Shown here: positions 24,328-32,756 of the stretch, in pieces
Numbering within the stretch: position 1 is the first letter of the stretch
Layout: each line of letters starts with the position of its first letter
Position numbers and translations under genes: made by a program
The notes under the pieces: model-generated
Told to the model about the DNA's origin: nothing
Database searches by the model: none
What the model saw: the letters and a program-made list of their open reading frames with translations, nothing else
Source of the DNA: CALNXN01 sp942490645
GTDB lineage: Bacteria > Pseudomonadota > Alphaproteobacteria > Rhodobacterales > Rhodobacteraceae
Assembly (NCBI GenBank): GCA_942490645.1
Contig: CALNXN010000010.1
Span: 124,001 to 188,000, forward strand
Direction of reading: 5' to 3'
DNA length: 64,000 nucleotides

Positions 24328-26294
24328 GATATGTCTTTCTGCGCGCGCGAGGCGGCATATTGAATGAAGGTGTCAAAACTGGCTGGATTGGCCATGCTGT
24401 CGCGGTTGACGACGGCGTCCGGGTCTCCGCCCAAGAGCAGTTTCTTGACCGGCACTTCCAGTTTCTTGCCTGACAGCGTGCGAGGTACTTCGGGTATTGC
24501 AATGATATCGTTGGGAATAAATCGCGCCGAGACGGCCGTTCGGATGGCCGTGTTGATTGTGTCTTTCAGATCATCATCCAGCGCCACGCCTGTTTTCAGC
24601 ACGACAAACAGCGGCATGAAGCTTTGGCGGCCCAGAAACTCCAGATCGACCACAAGGCTGTCGAGAATGGGGTCAAGCGCCTCGACGGCTTGATAGATTT
24701 CAGCGCTGCCCATGCGCAGGCCTTTGCGGTTGATGGTGGCATCCGAGCGGCCAAAAATGACGGATCCGCCGTCCTCGAAAATCTCGATCCAGTCGCCATG
24801 GCGCCAGACACCGGGATAGGTGTCGAAATAGCTCTCAAAGAGGCGGCTGCCATCGGAATCGCCCCAAAAATAGAGCGGCATGGAGGGCAAAGGCTGCGTG
24901 CAAACTAATTCGCCGACCTGCCCGATCAGCGGATTGCCCGCTTCGTCGAAGGCATGAACGGCGTTGCCAAGTGCGCGGCATTGCATTTCGCCGGCGCGCA
25001 CCGGCAATCCGGGATGGCCCAGCACAAAGGCCCCGGCCAGATCGGTCCCGCCGGAAATAGGCGCAAGCCAGACGTCCGATTTCACATCCCGGTAGATCCA
25101 GTCATAGGCGTCGGCGCTGAGCGGTGACCCGGTAGAGCCGAGAGCGGTGAGCGCACCCAGATCGCAATCCGTGCGCGGCGTGATACCAGCCTTGCGGCAC
25201 CCATCGAAATAGGCGGCCCCGGCGCCGAAATGGGTCAGCTTTTCATCAGCGACACAGCGCCAAACGACACCCAGATCCGGATGGTTCGGCGCGCCGTCAT
25301 ATAAAACCACCGTCAGCCCCTGTCCCAGCGCCATCCATTGATTGTTCCACATGATCCAACCCGACGACGTCAGCCAGCAATAGCGATCACCGGGTTTGAT
25401 GTTGTGATGCAGCGCCTGTTTGGTCGATTCCAGCAGCACCCCGCCGTGCCCATGTACGATCGGTTTGGGCGTGCCGGTGGTGCCGGAGGAATAAACGACC
25501 CACAGCGGATGATCGAAGGGCACTGCGACGGGCGAAAACGTGGCATTCTGTGCGCACAGATCGTCCCACGCGACATGGCCGTCGGGCAGTGGTCCGATGA
25601 CGCAATGGGTGACGGTCTGGGTCAGGCTGGGCAGTTGTTTCGCGATGTCATGCAGGATGTCGCGTTTGTCGACGCGTTTGCCTGCGTGGACATAGCCATC
25701 CTGCGTGATCAACACCTTGGGTTCGATCTGGCGAAACCGGTCCAGAATGGCAACGTGCCCCATGTCGGGCGCACAGAGCGACCAAACGGCACCCAAAGAT
25801 GCGCTGGCCAGAAAGGCAATCAGCGCAATCTCTGTATTTGGCAGAATGGCGACGACGCGGTCGCCTTTGCGCACGCCCATATCCGACAGATGGGCGGCCA
25901 CGCTGGCCACACGGCGGCGCAGGTCCGACCACGTGATCTCCGTTCGCCCGAATGTCTCGGACTGGACGATCAGTGCGGGCTGATCGGGCGACGCGTCCGC
26001 GTGGTGAAGCACTTGATCGGCATAGTTGAGCGTCGCACCGGGGCACCACTCGGCGCCCGGCATTCGGTTTCTGGCCAGCATCTGCGTCGGCGGCGTGGTC
26101 GAGCGGATGCCGCCAAAATCCCAAATAGCGGACCAAAAGCTATCCAGATCGGTGATGCTCCACTCCCACAACGCATTGTAATCGTTGAAGGTCAGACCGC
26201 GTTTCTCTTCCAGCCAGCGGGTGAAATCGGCAATGCGGTTGTGCGCGATCTGATCGGGTGATGGGGTCCAAAGTATGTCGCCACGCGCGGTCAT
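24324..26294 (-). CDS. Acetoacetate-CoA ligase
   Basis: A 656-residue AMP-forming ligase of the acetoacetyl-CoA synthetase family. The N-terminal family motif WSITDLDSFWSAIWDFGG is present near residue 45, the P-loop is YSSGTTGTPKPIVHGHGG, followed by GWIMWNNQWMALGQG, and the C-terminus has RSDATINRKGLRMGSAEIYQ. The conserved acylation-lysine region is RTLSGKKLEVPVKKLL. The enzyme activates acetoacetate for thiolytic breakdown or for polyhydroxybutyrate and lipid synthesis. It overlaps its upstream neighbour (serine hydrolase) by 4 bp. Confidence 0.93.
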   Translation of the reverse strand: MTARGDILWTPSPDQIAHNRIADFTRWLEEKRGLTFNDYNALWEWSITDLDSFWSAIWDFGGIRSTTPPTQMLARNRMPGAEWCPGATLNYADQVLHHADASPDQPALIVQSETFGRTEITWSDLRRRVASVAAHLSDMGVRKGDRVVAILPNTEIALIAFLASASLGAVWSLCAPDMGHVAILDRFRQIEPKVLITQDGYVHAGKRVDKRDILHDIAKQLPSLTQTVTHCVIGPLPDGHVAWDDLCAQNATFSPVAVPFDHPLWVVYSSGTTGTPKPIVHGHGGVLLESTKQALHHNIKPGDRYCWLTSSGWIMWNNQWMALGQGLTVVLYDGAPNHPDLGVVWRCVADEKLTHFGAGAAYFDGCRKAGITPRTDCDLGALTALGSTGSPLSADAYDWIYRDVKSDVWLAPISGGTDLAGAFVLGHPGLPVRAGEMQCRALGNAVHAFDEAGNPLIGQVGELVCTQPLPSMPLYFWGDSDGSRLFESYFDTYPGVWRHGDWIEIFEDGGSVIFGRSDATINRKGLRMGSAEIYQAVEALDPILDSLVVDLEFLGRQSFMPLFVVLKTGVALDDDLKDTINTAIRTAVSARFIPNDIIAIPEVPRTLSGKKLEVPVKKLLLGGDPDAVVNRDSMANPASFDTFIQYAASRAQKDIS

Positions 26295-27532
26295 GCCATC
26301 AACGCTCCGTGGACCAGCGCCTTGAGTTCTGGGCGGCTTGGGTAGCTGCTAGAGGGCGAAAGCTGGGTGAAAAACACGGCCGACAGCTTATGCACAGGGT
26401 CAGACCAGTAGTAGGTTGAAGCCATGCCGCCCCAACCGAAATCTCCGACCGATCCGGGCGTGCGGGCGCGGCCGGGATTGCGCACCACCGCGCCGCCAAG
26501 ACCAAAGCCCGTACCTTCCATCGGCATCTCGGCAAAGCTTTCGGGCCCCATGTCGGCAATGTCGCCGGGCAGATGATTGAGCATCATGAAATCGACCGTT
26601 TTGGGTGACAGCAGCCGCACCCCTTCCAGCGCCCCGCCCTGCCGCAGCATTTCCGCAAACCGCATATAGTCGTCGATGGTGCCGACCAGTCCACCGCCAC
26701 CGGAAAAGCAGGTTGTGCGGTGGAAAGAACTGTCATGGTAGGTGTCCACACAGCGCAGCGGATCGGAGCCATCGGCCTGCGCCCCCAGTGCAAAGCTGTC
26801 ACCTGCCAGCGGCGTATAGAGCGAGGCAAACCTGTCGCCTGTGCCATCGGGTACCCGAAACGCTGTCTGCGTCATGCCCAGAGGCGCGAATATGTCGTCG
26901 TGCAAAACCACATCCAGCGTGCGGCCTGTGACCACCTCGATCACGCGGCCAAGAATGGATGTCGCTTCGGAGTATTCCCAGCGCGCGCCGGGTTTGAACG
27001 CCAGTGGCAACGCGGCCAGACGCACGGCCTCTTCGGCCAGTGTGGTGCGGCTGTTCTGAAAGTTGATCTTGTGCTCCATCATCGCCGCACCCAGCACGCC
27101 GGGATTGAACCCATAGCTGAGCCCGGAGGTGTGTGTCAGCAAGTGATGCAGGGTTGGTGTGGCGCAGGGTTCCACTTGATCAATCGCCGTGGCGTCTGGC
27201 ACCAAGGCGTGCATGTCTTTGAATTCGGGAATGAAATCGGATAGTGGCGCTTCAAGGTGAAAGAGCCCGCGCTCGGCCAGCATCATCAGCATCGCAGAAG
27301 TGATGGGCTTGGTCATCGAATATATCCGCGCGACCGTGTCGCGTTCAAAGGCGAGGTTTTCCTCTACATTGCGCTGTCCGACGGCGCTGAAAAACACCTC
27401 CTGCCCGTCCCGCGCGATCAGGGTGGAACAGCCAGCAAACTTGCGCGTGTCCACATAGCTCTGCATCCAGTCGGTGATGCGCGCCAGGCGCTCCGGGTCG
27501 AACCCCAGGTCTTGCGGTTTCGCTGGTATCAT
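26291..27532 (-). CDS. Beta-lactamase-related serine hydrolase (class C / EstB fold)
   Basis: A 413-residue protein of the beta-lactamase/penicillin-binding superfamily, probably an esterase or lactonase. The SxxK nucleophile motif is S72-M-T-K75, the tyrosine motif is YSEAT near residue 188, and a GxG-type motif appears as GFGLGGAVV late in the chain. There is no signal peptide, so it should act in the cytoplasm, unlike a true beta-lactamase. Its place among acyl-CoA genes suggests that it opens an ester or lactone of the catabolic substrate; this is inference. Confidence 0.88.
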   Translation of the reverse strand: MIPAKPQDLGFDPERLARITDWMQSYVDTRKFAGCSTLIARDGQEVFFSAVGQRNVEENLAFERDTVARIYSMTKPITSAMLMMLAERGLFHLEAPLSDFIPEFKDMHALVPDATAIDQVEPCATPTLHHLLTHTSGLSYGFNPGVLGAAMMEHKINFQNSRTTLAEEAVRLAALPLAFKPGARWEYSEATSILGRVIEVVTGRTLDVVLHDDIFAPLGMTQTAFRVPDGTGDRFASLYTPLAGDSFALGAQADGSDPLRCVDTYHDSSFHRTTCFSGGGGLVGTIDDYMRFAEMLRQGGALEGVRLLSPKTVDFMMLNHLPGDIADMGPESFAEMPMEGTGFGLGGAVVRNPGRARTPGSVGDFGWGGMASTYYWSDPVHKLSAVFFTQLSPSSSYPSRPELKALVHGALMA

Positions 27533-27550
27533 CTCGTCGCTTCCTCTTAT

Positions 27551-28297
27551 TCAGCCTATCATTTTGCGCATGGCAGGCACGGTTTCTTCGGTGAACCAGC
27601 CCCCTTCAGGCGTGTTGGCCCCATTGGCCATCGCCTGCTCGATCAGGTCAATGGTTGTCCCGCGGATTTGGCGTTTGACGCCGGCATACGCAGCGGGTGG
27701 AATGTCGGCCAGCATCGTCGCCTGCTCCAGAGCGCGGCCCAGCGGGTCGTCATCCAGCATGTCGATGATGCCGTCGTCATGCGCCGTTTGCGCATCCATG
27801 GGCTGGCCCGTCAGCATCAGCCGCCGCAGGGCGTTTTTGGACAGGGTGGCACGGGCAATCTCCATCGGACCCACCGGAAAACCGACGCCCACGCGCACCT
27901 CCGCCAGCCCAAGTTGCGCACGCGGATGCGCCACGCGCACATCACTGCCCAGTACAAAGAACAACCCGCCCGCAATCGCGGCCCCGTTGACCGCGCAGAC
28001 CGTAGGCTTGGGGCAGGCAAACAGCTTGAGAAACCCAACGTTCAGCCCGGTGACAATCGCATTTTGTTGTTCCAGATCATAGGATTGCGCCTTCTTCAGG
28101 TTCAACCCGGCTGAAAACACCTTGAAGGGTGATGACAAGACAATCGCGCGCACGGCGTCGTCGTGTTCCAGCGCGGCCAACTCCGCGGCGAAGCTCATCA
28201 GGAATTCCGGTGTCAGCGCATTGACAGGCGCTTGGTTCAGCGTGATCTGAACCACACCGCTGGGGTGGTTGCTGCGGATCAGGGAGGGCTGGGACAT
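27551..28297 (-). CDS. Enoyl-CoA hydratase/isomerase family protein
   Basis: A 248-residue crotonase-fold protein. The substrate loop FKVFSAGLNLKKAQSYD and the second oxyanion segment NGAAIAGGLFFVLGSDVRVA are visible. The usual catalytic Glu positions are not evident (LGLAEVRVGVGFPVGPMEIA retains one), so isomerase or hydratase activity is open. The ATG at 28297 has GAGAGA upstream; an in-frame extension to 28342 overlaps the divergent promoter and is less likely. It is the first gene of the four-gene minus-strand run ending in tesB. Confidence 0.85.
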   Translation of the reverse strand: MSQPSLIRSNHPSGVVQITLNQAPVNALTPEFLMSFAAELAALEHDDAVRAIVLSSPFKVFSAGLNLKKAQSYDLEQQNAIVTGLNVGFLKLFACPKPTVCAVNGAAIAGGLFFVLGSDVRVAHPRAQLGLAEVRVGVGFPVGPMEIARATLSKNALRRLMLTGQPMDAQTAHDDGIIDMLDDDPLGRALEQATMLADIPPAAYAGVKRQIRGTTIDLIEQAMANGANTPEGGWFTEETVPAMRKMIG

Positions 28298-28419
28298 TGC
28301 GCGTCTCTCATGGGGTTGGCGTTGACAGTCTTTGCCCGCCAAGGCTACCGTCTTGGAACCCGGCGCGCCAGTCCATTGTGGCGGGTAAGCTGCGGAAAAC
28401 CCATGAGGAAACCATCCCT

Positions 28420-29025
28420 ATGAAGCTGTATTTTGCCCCCAACACGCGGGCCGTCCGGGTGGCTTGGCTGCTTGAAGAACTTGCCCTGCCTTACACGCTT
28501 GAGCGGTTCACGCTGGGCGATCCGGAAATGCGCTCCGACAGCTACCGCACAGTGCATCCCATGGGGCGGGTGCCAGTGCTGGAGGACGGGGAGGTGCGGC
28601 TTTTCGAGTCTGGGGCTATTTTGGAGTATGTGCTGGCCCGGCATGGCGGCGGGCGGTTGCGCCCTGCCCCCGACAGCGTTGATTTTCCCGCTTATTTGCA
28701 ATGGTTTCACTACAGCGAAGGGATGATCATGCCGCCCATCAATACGCTGACTGTCGAGACGATCCTGCTCCCGCCCGAGCGCCGTACGGAGGTGAATGTA
28801 AAACGTGCCACCAAGCTTTTGGGGCAGATGCTTGGGGCTGTGAATGATCGCCTGGCGGCGCATGACTATCTGGCCGGAGACTTCAGCGCCGCCGATATCA
28901 TGACGGGCAGCGCGGTCATCAGCGCACAGAGAATTGGTATTGATTTCAGTGAGATGCCCAATCTAGCACCCTATGCGGACCGCTTGTCGCAACGGCCCGC
29001 CTATCAAAAGGCCATCGCATTGTGA
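28420..29025 (+). CDS. Glutathione S-transferase family protein
   Basis: A 201-residue cytoplasmic GST. The N-terminal thioredoxin-like domain has YFAPNTRAVRVAWLLEEL at residues 4-21, the cis-Pro motif GRVPVLEDGE and the glutathione-contact segment RLFESGAILEYV. The all-helical C-terminal domain contains LAGDFSAADIMTGSAV near residue 150. It heads a three-gene overlapping plus-strand set with an SDR and a 2-hydroxychromene-2-carboxylate isomerase, another glutathione-using enzyme, so a shared glutathione-dependent step is plausible. Confidence 0.9.
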   Translation: MKLYFAPNTRAVRVAWLLEELALPYTLERFTLGDPEMRSDSYRTVHPMGRVPVLEDGEVRLFESGAILEYVLARHGGGRLRPAPDSVDFPAYLQWFHYSEGMIMPPINTLTVETILLPPERRTEVNVKRATKLLGQMLGAVNDRLAAHDYLAGDFSAADIMTGSAVISAQRIGIDFSEMPNLAPYADRLSQRPAYQKAIAL

Positions 29026-29756
29026 CCGGGCCTGTTCTGCTCATTGTCGGCGCGGGTGATTATATCGGTGCCGCAATCGCCAGACGGTTCGCAGCAGGTG
29101 GGTTCACCGTCTGCATGGGGCGACGCAATGGCGAAAAACTGGCCCCACTGGTTGAAGAGATCACGGCAGAGGGCGGTCAGGCGCATGGCTACACCTTGGA
29201 TGCCCGCGATGAAGAGAGCGTGCAAAAGGTGTTTGCGCAGGTGGAAAGCGACGTCGGCCCCCTTGATCTGGTGATCTTCAATGTGGGCGGGAACGTGCGC
29301 TTCTCGGTTTTGGAGACGACATCTCGCGTGTTTAGGAAAGTCTGGGAAATGGCTGCTTTTGCTGGATTTTTATCCGGTCGGGAGGCCGCGCGCCATATGG
29401 TTCCGCGCGGGCGCGGCGCGATCTTTTTCACCGGCGCCTCGGCCAGTTTACGCGGCAACGCAGGGTTTGCAGCCTTTGGTGCGGGCAAAGCAGCGCTGCG
29501 CTCACTGGCGCAAAGCATGGCGCGCGAACTGGGCCCGCACAACATCCACGTGGCGCATTTGGTGATCGATGCGGGCGTGGACACGGGCTTCGTACGCGCC
29601 CGTATGGCCGAGGCTGGCCAGGACGCGGACGCCCTGCCGCCCGATACGCTTATGGCGCCGACCTCGGTGGCCGAAGCCTATTGGGCGCTCTACCACCAAT
29701 CGCGCGACGGCTGGACATTCGAGATGGACCTGCGCCCCTATGGAGAAAAGTTCTGA
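29022..29756 (+). CDS. Atypical SDR-family protein, catalytic Tyr replaced by Phe
   Basis: A 244-residue SDR fold protein with a GTG start overlapping the GST stop by 4 bp. The cofactor loop is VGAGDYIGAAIARRF near residue 10, and a serine is present in FFTGASASLRG. At the position of the catalytic YxxxK the sequence reads FGAGK, so the usual Tyr is Phe. The NAG motif is also altered (FNVGGNVRF). It may bind NADP(H) without classical dehydrogenase activity, or use another residue. The next gene overlaps by 1 bp. Confidence 0.86.
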   Translation: MTGPVLLIVGAGDYIGAAIARRFAAGGFTVCMGRRNGEKLAPLVEEITAEGGQAHGYTLDARDEESVQKVFAQVESDVGPLDLVIFNVGGNVRFSVLETTSRVFRKVWEMAAFAGFLSGREAARHMVPRGRGAIFFTGASASLRGNAGFAAFGAGKAALRSLAQSMARELGPHNIHVAHLVIDAGVDTGFVRARMAEAGQDADALPPDTLMAPTSVAEAYWALYHQSRDGWTFEMDLRPYGEKF

Positions 29757-30355
29757 TGCAAGATATTGAATTCTATTATGATTTTGGCAGCCCGAACGCG
29801 TATTTCGTGCATAAGGTTCTACCGGCCATTGCCCATGAACATGGCCGCAAGGTGATTTACCGCCCCGTCCTGCTTGGCGGGATATTCAAGGCCACCAACA
29901 ACCAGCCACCGATGATGGCCTTCAAGGATGTGGACCACAAGCTCGACTATATGCGCGTCGAAATCGCCCGGTTCATCAAGCGCCATAAACTGCCGTTCAC
30001 GTTCAACCCACACTTTCCCGTCATGACGATCGCCACGATGCGCGGCGCCGTCTTTGCTCAAGGAAAACCGTGGGAAAAGAGCTATATAGAGGCCGTCTTT
30101 GATGCAATTTGGGTGGACGGCAAAAAGATGGACGACCCGGAAGTGATCGGCCCCGTGCTGGCGGCGGCTGGCTTGCCGGTGGATGAGATTTTTGCAGCGA
30201 CGCAAACGCCGGAGGTCAAAGGCGAACTGGCCGATCTGACGGCAGCGGCAGTGGCGCGCAAGGTCTTTGGCGCGCCGACGATGTTCGTGGGCGACGAGAT
30301 GTTTTTCGGCAAGGACTCGCTCGATGATCTGAACTGGTATCTGGGGGCGTCTTGA
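29756..30355 (+). CDS. 2-hydroxychromene-2-carboxylate isomerase (DsbA-like, kappa GST family)
   Basis: A 199-residue thioredoxin-fold isomerase. The start MQDIEFYYDFGSPNAYFVHK contains the DFxSPxxY motif whose Ser activates glutathione, and the C-terminus has the typical VFGAPTMFVGDEMFFGKDSL. Characterised members isomerise 2-hydroxychromene-2-carboxylate during naphthalene breakdown, but many homologues act elsewhere. The ATG overlaps the SDR stop by one base. Together with the adjacent GST it suggests glutathione-linked handling of an aromatic or unsaturated acid. Confidence 0.92.
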   Translation: MQDIEFYYDFGSPNAYFVHKVLPAIAHEHGRKVIYRPVLLGGIFKATNNQPPMMAFKDVDHKLDYMRVEIARFIKRHKLPFTFNPHFPVMTIATMRGAVFAQGKPWEKSYIEAVFDAIWVDGKKMDDPEVIGPVLAAAGLPVDEIFAATQTPEVKGELADLTAAAVARKVFGAPTMFVGDEMFFGKDSLDDLNWYLGAS

Positions 30356-30632
30356 CGGGTTAACGGGCCGCGCGCGCAACACCCGCTGCCGCAGGTTGAC
30401 CGTTCCGCCGATCCTGAGGTGTTAACGCCTGTATTCTATGGCGAAACGCCCATGCACCCCCCGTGCACAGAGTGTGCACCCCCTGTGCACCCCCTTGATG
30501 CACCGATGGGGTATTAACAGGGCGTACGGAGGGGTTTGTGACGGAAGAGTTAACGGCTGCTTTGCGCGACGAAACTGCCATTCGTTACCGCTGCTCCAAT
30601 GTCAGCTCACCCGGGCTCGACCAATAAACGGT
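30356..30632. repeat. Gene-free region with repeated GTTAAC sites and a TGCAC cluster
   Basis: GTTAAC occurs three times, at 30359-30364, 30421-30426 and 30549-30554, with an ATTAAC at about 30512. Between them lies a dense run of five TGCAC units (about 30452-30504), several as GTGCACCCCC, spaced 10-17 bp apart. No coding frame of quality is present. It separates the glutathione-linked genes from the converging GNAT gene. The arrangement looks like a mosaic intergenic repeat or a protein-binding array. Confidence 0.4.
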
Positions 30633-31118
30633 TCAAAGTCGCATGGACATTTCGTGCCAAGTCATTCCTCCATGATCAGAGGCTGATGGACGAAGGTAGC
30701 TGTACCCAAATCTCTGATAAAGGGGGACGTGATGCTCTTTGCACATGAGGTAGATCGCGGATTTGCCCATTTTTTTCATACGGCCGACGAATTCAGTCAT
30801 CAATGCCCGCGATAGGCCTGTTCCCTGATGTGCAGGATCAACGACGACAGACATAATGACGACATTTGGTGCATCGGGGTCATGCCCAACAAGCTCCTTA
30901 AACTCCTCATCAGACATTTCGACTACATGGGCACATCCGCAATTGATAAAGCCTACGATCTCGCCTTGTTCCTCAAGAATGAGAAAACCATCGGGATAGA
31001 TTTCGATCCTCTTGGATATCTTATCGAGGGTTGCTGCTTCGTCGCCTTCATAGGCAGTGGTTTCGATCTCAAAGCATCGCTGTGCGTCGGATTGTCGGGC
31101 ATTTCGGAACTTGCTCAT
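30633..31118 (-). CDS. GNAT-family N-acetyltransferase
   Basis: A 161-residue acetyltransferase. The acetyl-CoA-binding core is VVDPAHQGTGLSRALM near residue 92-107 (a variant of the R/QxxGxG/A loop), with the preceding NVVIMSVVV strand and a later PLYQRFGYSY motif that helps position the substrate. It resembles the arylalkylamine/spermidine-type group. It is transcribed alone, towards the catabolic genes, and has no obvious link to them. Its base composition is somewhat more A/T-rich than the neighbours, so recent acquisition is possible. Confidence 0.88.
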   Translation of the reverse strand: MSKFRNARQSDAQRCFEIETTAYEGDEAATLDKISKRIEIYPDGFLILEEQGEIVGFINCGCAHVVEMSDEEFKELVGHDPDAPNVVIMSVVVDPAHQGTGLSRALMTEFVGRMKKMGKSAIYLMCKEHHVPLYQRFGYSYLRPSASDHGGMTWHEMSMRL

Positions 31119-31275
31119 ACATTTACACTATGCGCGTTGGGTCAAGTTGCATAGCCGCCATTGGCTGGGCCCGCAGCATCCGGTTCCATGGCCTCAAGAC
31201 CGCCCTTCGCTGGGCGGCACCTACCGGCGGAACACTACACCCTCTCGCACCCGGCAACGCCGGGGTCTTCGGGCG

Positions 31276-31977
31276 CTACACCTCAAGCCATTCCTTGCGG
31301 ACGTCTTCGCGCTCTTTCAGCTCGGCCGGGGTGCCTTCAAAGACGACCTGCCCGTGGCCCATCACATAGACGCGGTGCGCGATGTCGAGGGCGATGGAGA
31401 GCTTTTGCTCCACCAGCAGGGTCGATATCCCGCGTTTGGCGATCTCTTGCAGGACTTGCGCCACCTTTTGCACCATCTGCGGGCTGAGGCCCTCGGTGGG
31501 CTCGTCGATCATGACGAAATCCGGGTCGCCCATCAGCGTGCGGCACATGGTCAGCATCTGTTGCTCGCCGCCCGACAGCACCGATGCCTCGACGTCGGCG
31601 CGTTCGTTGAGGTTCGAGAACATGTCGAACATCATCTGCATCGACCAGCGCCCCGCCCCATCCTTTTGGCCGGGTTTCAGGCCGAGGATCAGGTTCTGGC
31701 GCGTCGTCAGGCCGGGAAAGATATCGCGGTTCTCCGGCACATAGCCGAGCCCCAGATTTGCGATCTCGAAGGCCTTTTTGCCAGCAATCTCCTGCCCTTT
31801 GAACTTGACCGACCCATGCGGTTCGACCTCGCCCATGATGGCCTTGCAGGTGGTCGAGCGCCCGACCCCGTTGCGACCCAGAAGGGCGACAATCTCGCCC
31901 TCCTGAATGTTCATGTTGACGCCCTGAAGGATGTGCGATTTGCCATAATAGGCGTGCATGTCGTTGACTTCGATCAT
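31276..31977 (-). CDS. livF: Branched-chain amino acid-type ABC transporter, ATP-binding protein LivF
   Basis: A 233-residue ABC ATPase, one of two in this Liv-type importer. The Walker A loop reads GRNGVGRSTT: Arg (CGC codon) replaces the usual invariant Lys. The signature LSGGEQQM, Walker B FVMIDEPTEGLSP and switch His region LVEQKLS are otherwise normal. It follows livG with a one-base overlap. A Walker A Lys-to-Arg change would normally harm ATP hydrolysis, so transport may rely mainly on LivG; a small GC hairpin lies just after the stop. Confidence 0.92.
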   Translation of the reverse strand: MIEVNDMHAYYGKSHILQGVNMNIQEGEIVALLGRNGVGRSTTCKAIMGEVEPHGSVKFKGQEIAGKKAFEIANLGLGYVPENRDIFPGLTTRQNLILGLKPGQKDGAGRWSMQMMFDMFSNLNERADVEASVLSGGEQQMLTMCRTLMGDPDFVMIDEPTEGLSPQMVQKVAQVLQEIAKRGISTLLVEQKLSIALDIAHRVYVMGHGQVVFEGTPAELKEREDVRKEWLEV

Positions 31978-32756
31978 CAGTGGTCTGCCTCCAGCGCAGC
32001 ACCCAGATAGGCCTCTTGGACCTTGGGGTTGGCGCGTACGTCTTCGGGTTTGCCGGTGGCGATGATCTCGCCGTAGACCAACACGGAAATGCGGTCGGCA
32101 AGGCCAAAGACCACGCCCATGTCATGTTCCACCATCACCAGCGTTTTGCCTTCGGTGACCTTGCGGATCAGATCGACGATATAGTCGGTTTCGGAATGGC
32201 TCATACCCGCGGTCGGCTCATCGAGCATGATGACATCCGCGCCGCCCGCAATGGTGATCCCGATCTCGAGCGCGCGCTGTTCGGCGTAGGACAAAACCCC
32301 CGCAGGCAGGTCGCGCCGCGCGGTCAGGTTGATCTGCTCAAGGATTGCATCGGCCCCTTCGGTCAGTGCGCGGGACCGGCCCACAAGGTTCCAGAAGCTG
32401 TATTTGTAGCCCTGTGCCCAAAGAAGCGCGCAGCGGATGTTTTCGAATACCGTCATCTTGGGAAAGATGTTGGTGATCTGAAAACTGCGGCTGAGACCAA
32501 GGCGGTTGATCTGATAGGGCGCCATCCCCGCAAGGTTTTGCCCATGCAGCGATACGGCCCCGGAGGTGGGCGGAAAGCGCGCCGTGATCAGATTAAAGAG
32601 CGTGGATTTGCCCGCCCCGTTCGGCCCGATGATCGCATGGCGTTCAGAGCGGTCAATCGACAGATCAATACCGCGAATGATCTCTGCCTTGCCGAAGCTT
32701 TTGTGCAGGTTGTCGATATGCAGCGCAGGCACATTTGTCTGGTTCATTGCGTTCAT
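31977..32756 (-). CDS. livG: Branched-chain amino acid-type ABC transporter, ATP-binding protein LivG
   Basis: A 259-residue ABC ATPase. Motifs are Walker A IIGPNGAGKSTLF, signature LSYAEQRALEIG (the LSYG/A form usual in LivG), Walker B VIMLDEPTAGMSHSE and switch MVEHDMGVV. The ATG at 32756 overlaps the livM stop by 4 bp; a longer start at 32792 would extend into livM. Unlike LivF it keeps the Walker A Lys. The C-terminus VQEAYLGA is typical of the family. Confidence 0.93.
   Translation of the reverse strand: MNAMNQTNVPALHIDNLHKSFGKAEIIRGIDLSIDRSERHAIIGPNGAGKSTLFNLITARFPPTSGAVSLHGQNLAGMAPYQINRLGLSRSFQITNIFPKMTVFENIRCALLWAQGYKYSFWNLVGRSRALTEGADAILEQINLTARRDLPAGVLSYAEQRALEIGITIAGGADVIMLDEPTAGMSHSETDYIVDLIRKVTEGKTLVMVEHDMGVVFGLADRISVLVYGEIIATGKPEDVRANPKVQEAYLGAALEADH

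Noticed and set aside
30450..30506. TGCAC units as a CRISPR-like array
   Set aside because: Units are only about 5-10 bp with no constant long repeat or uniform spacer length, and no cas genes are present.
31250..31264. CCCGGC-AAC-GCCGGG hairpin after livF as a terminator
   Set aside because: The stem is perfect but short and no T-run follows on the transcript strand.
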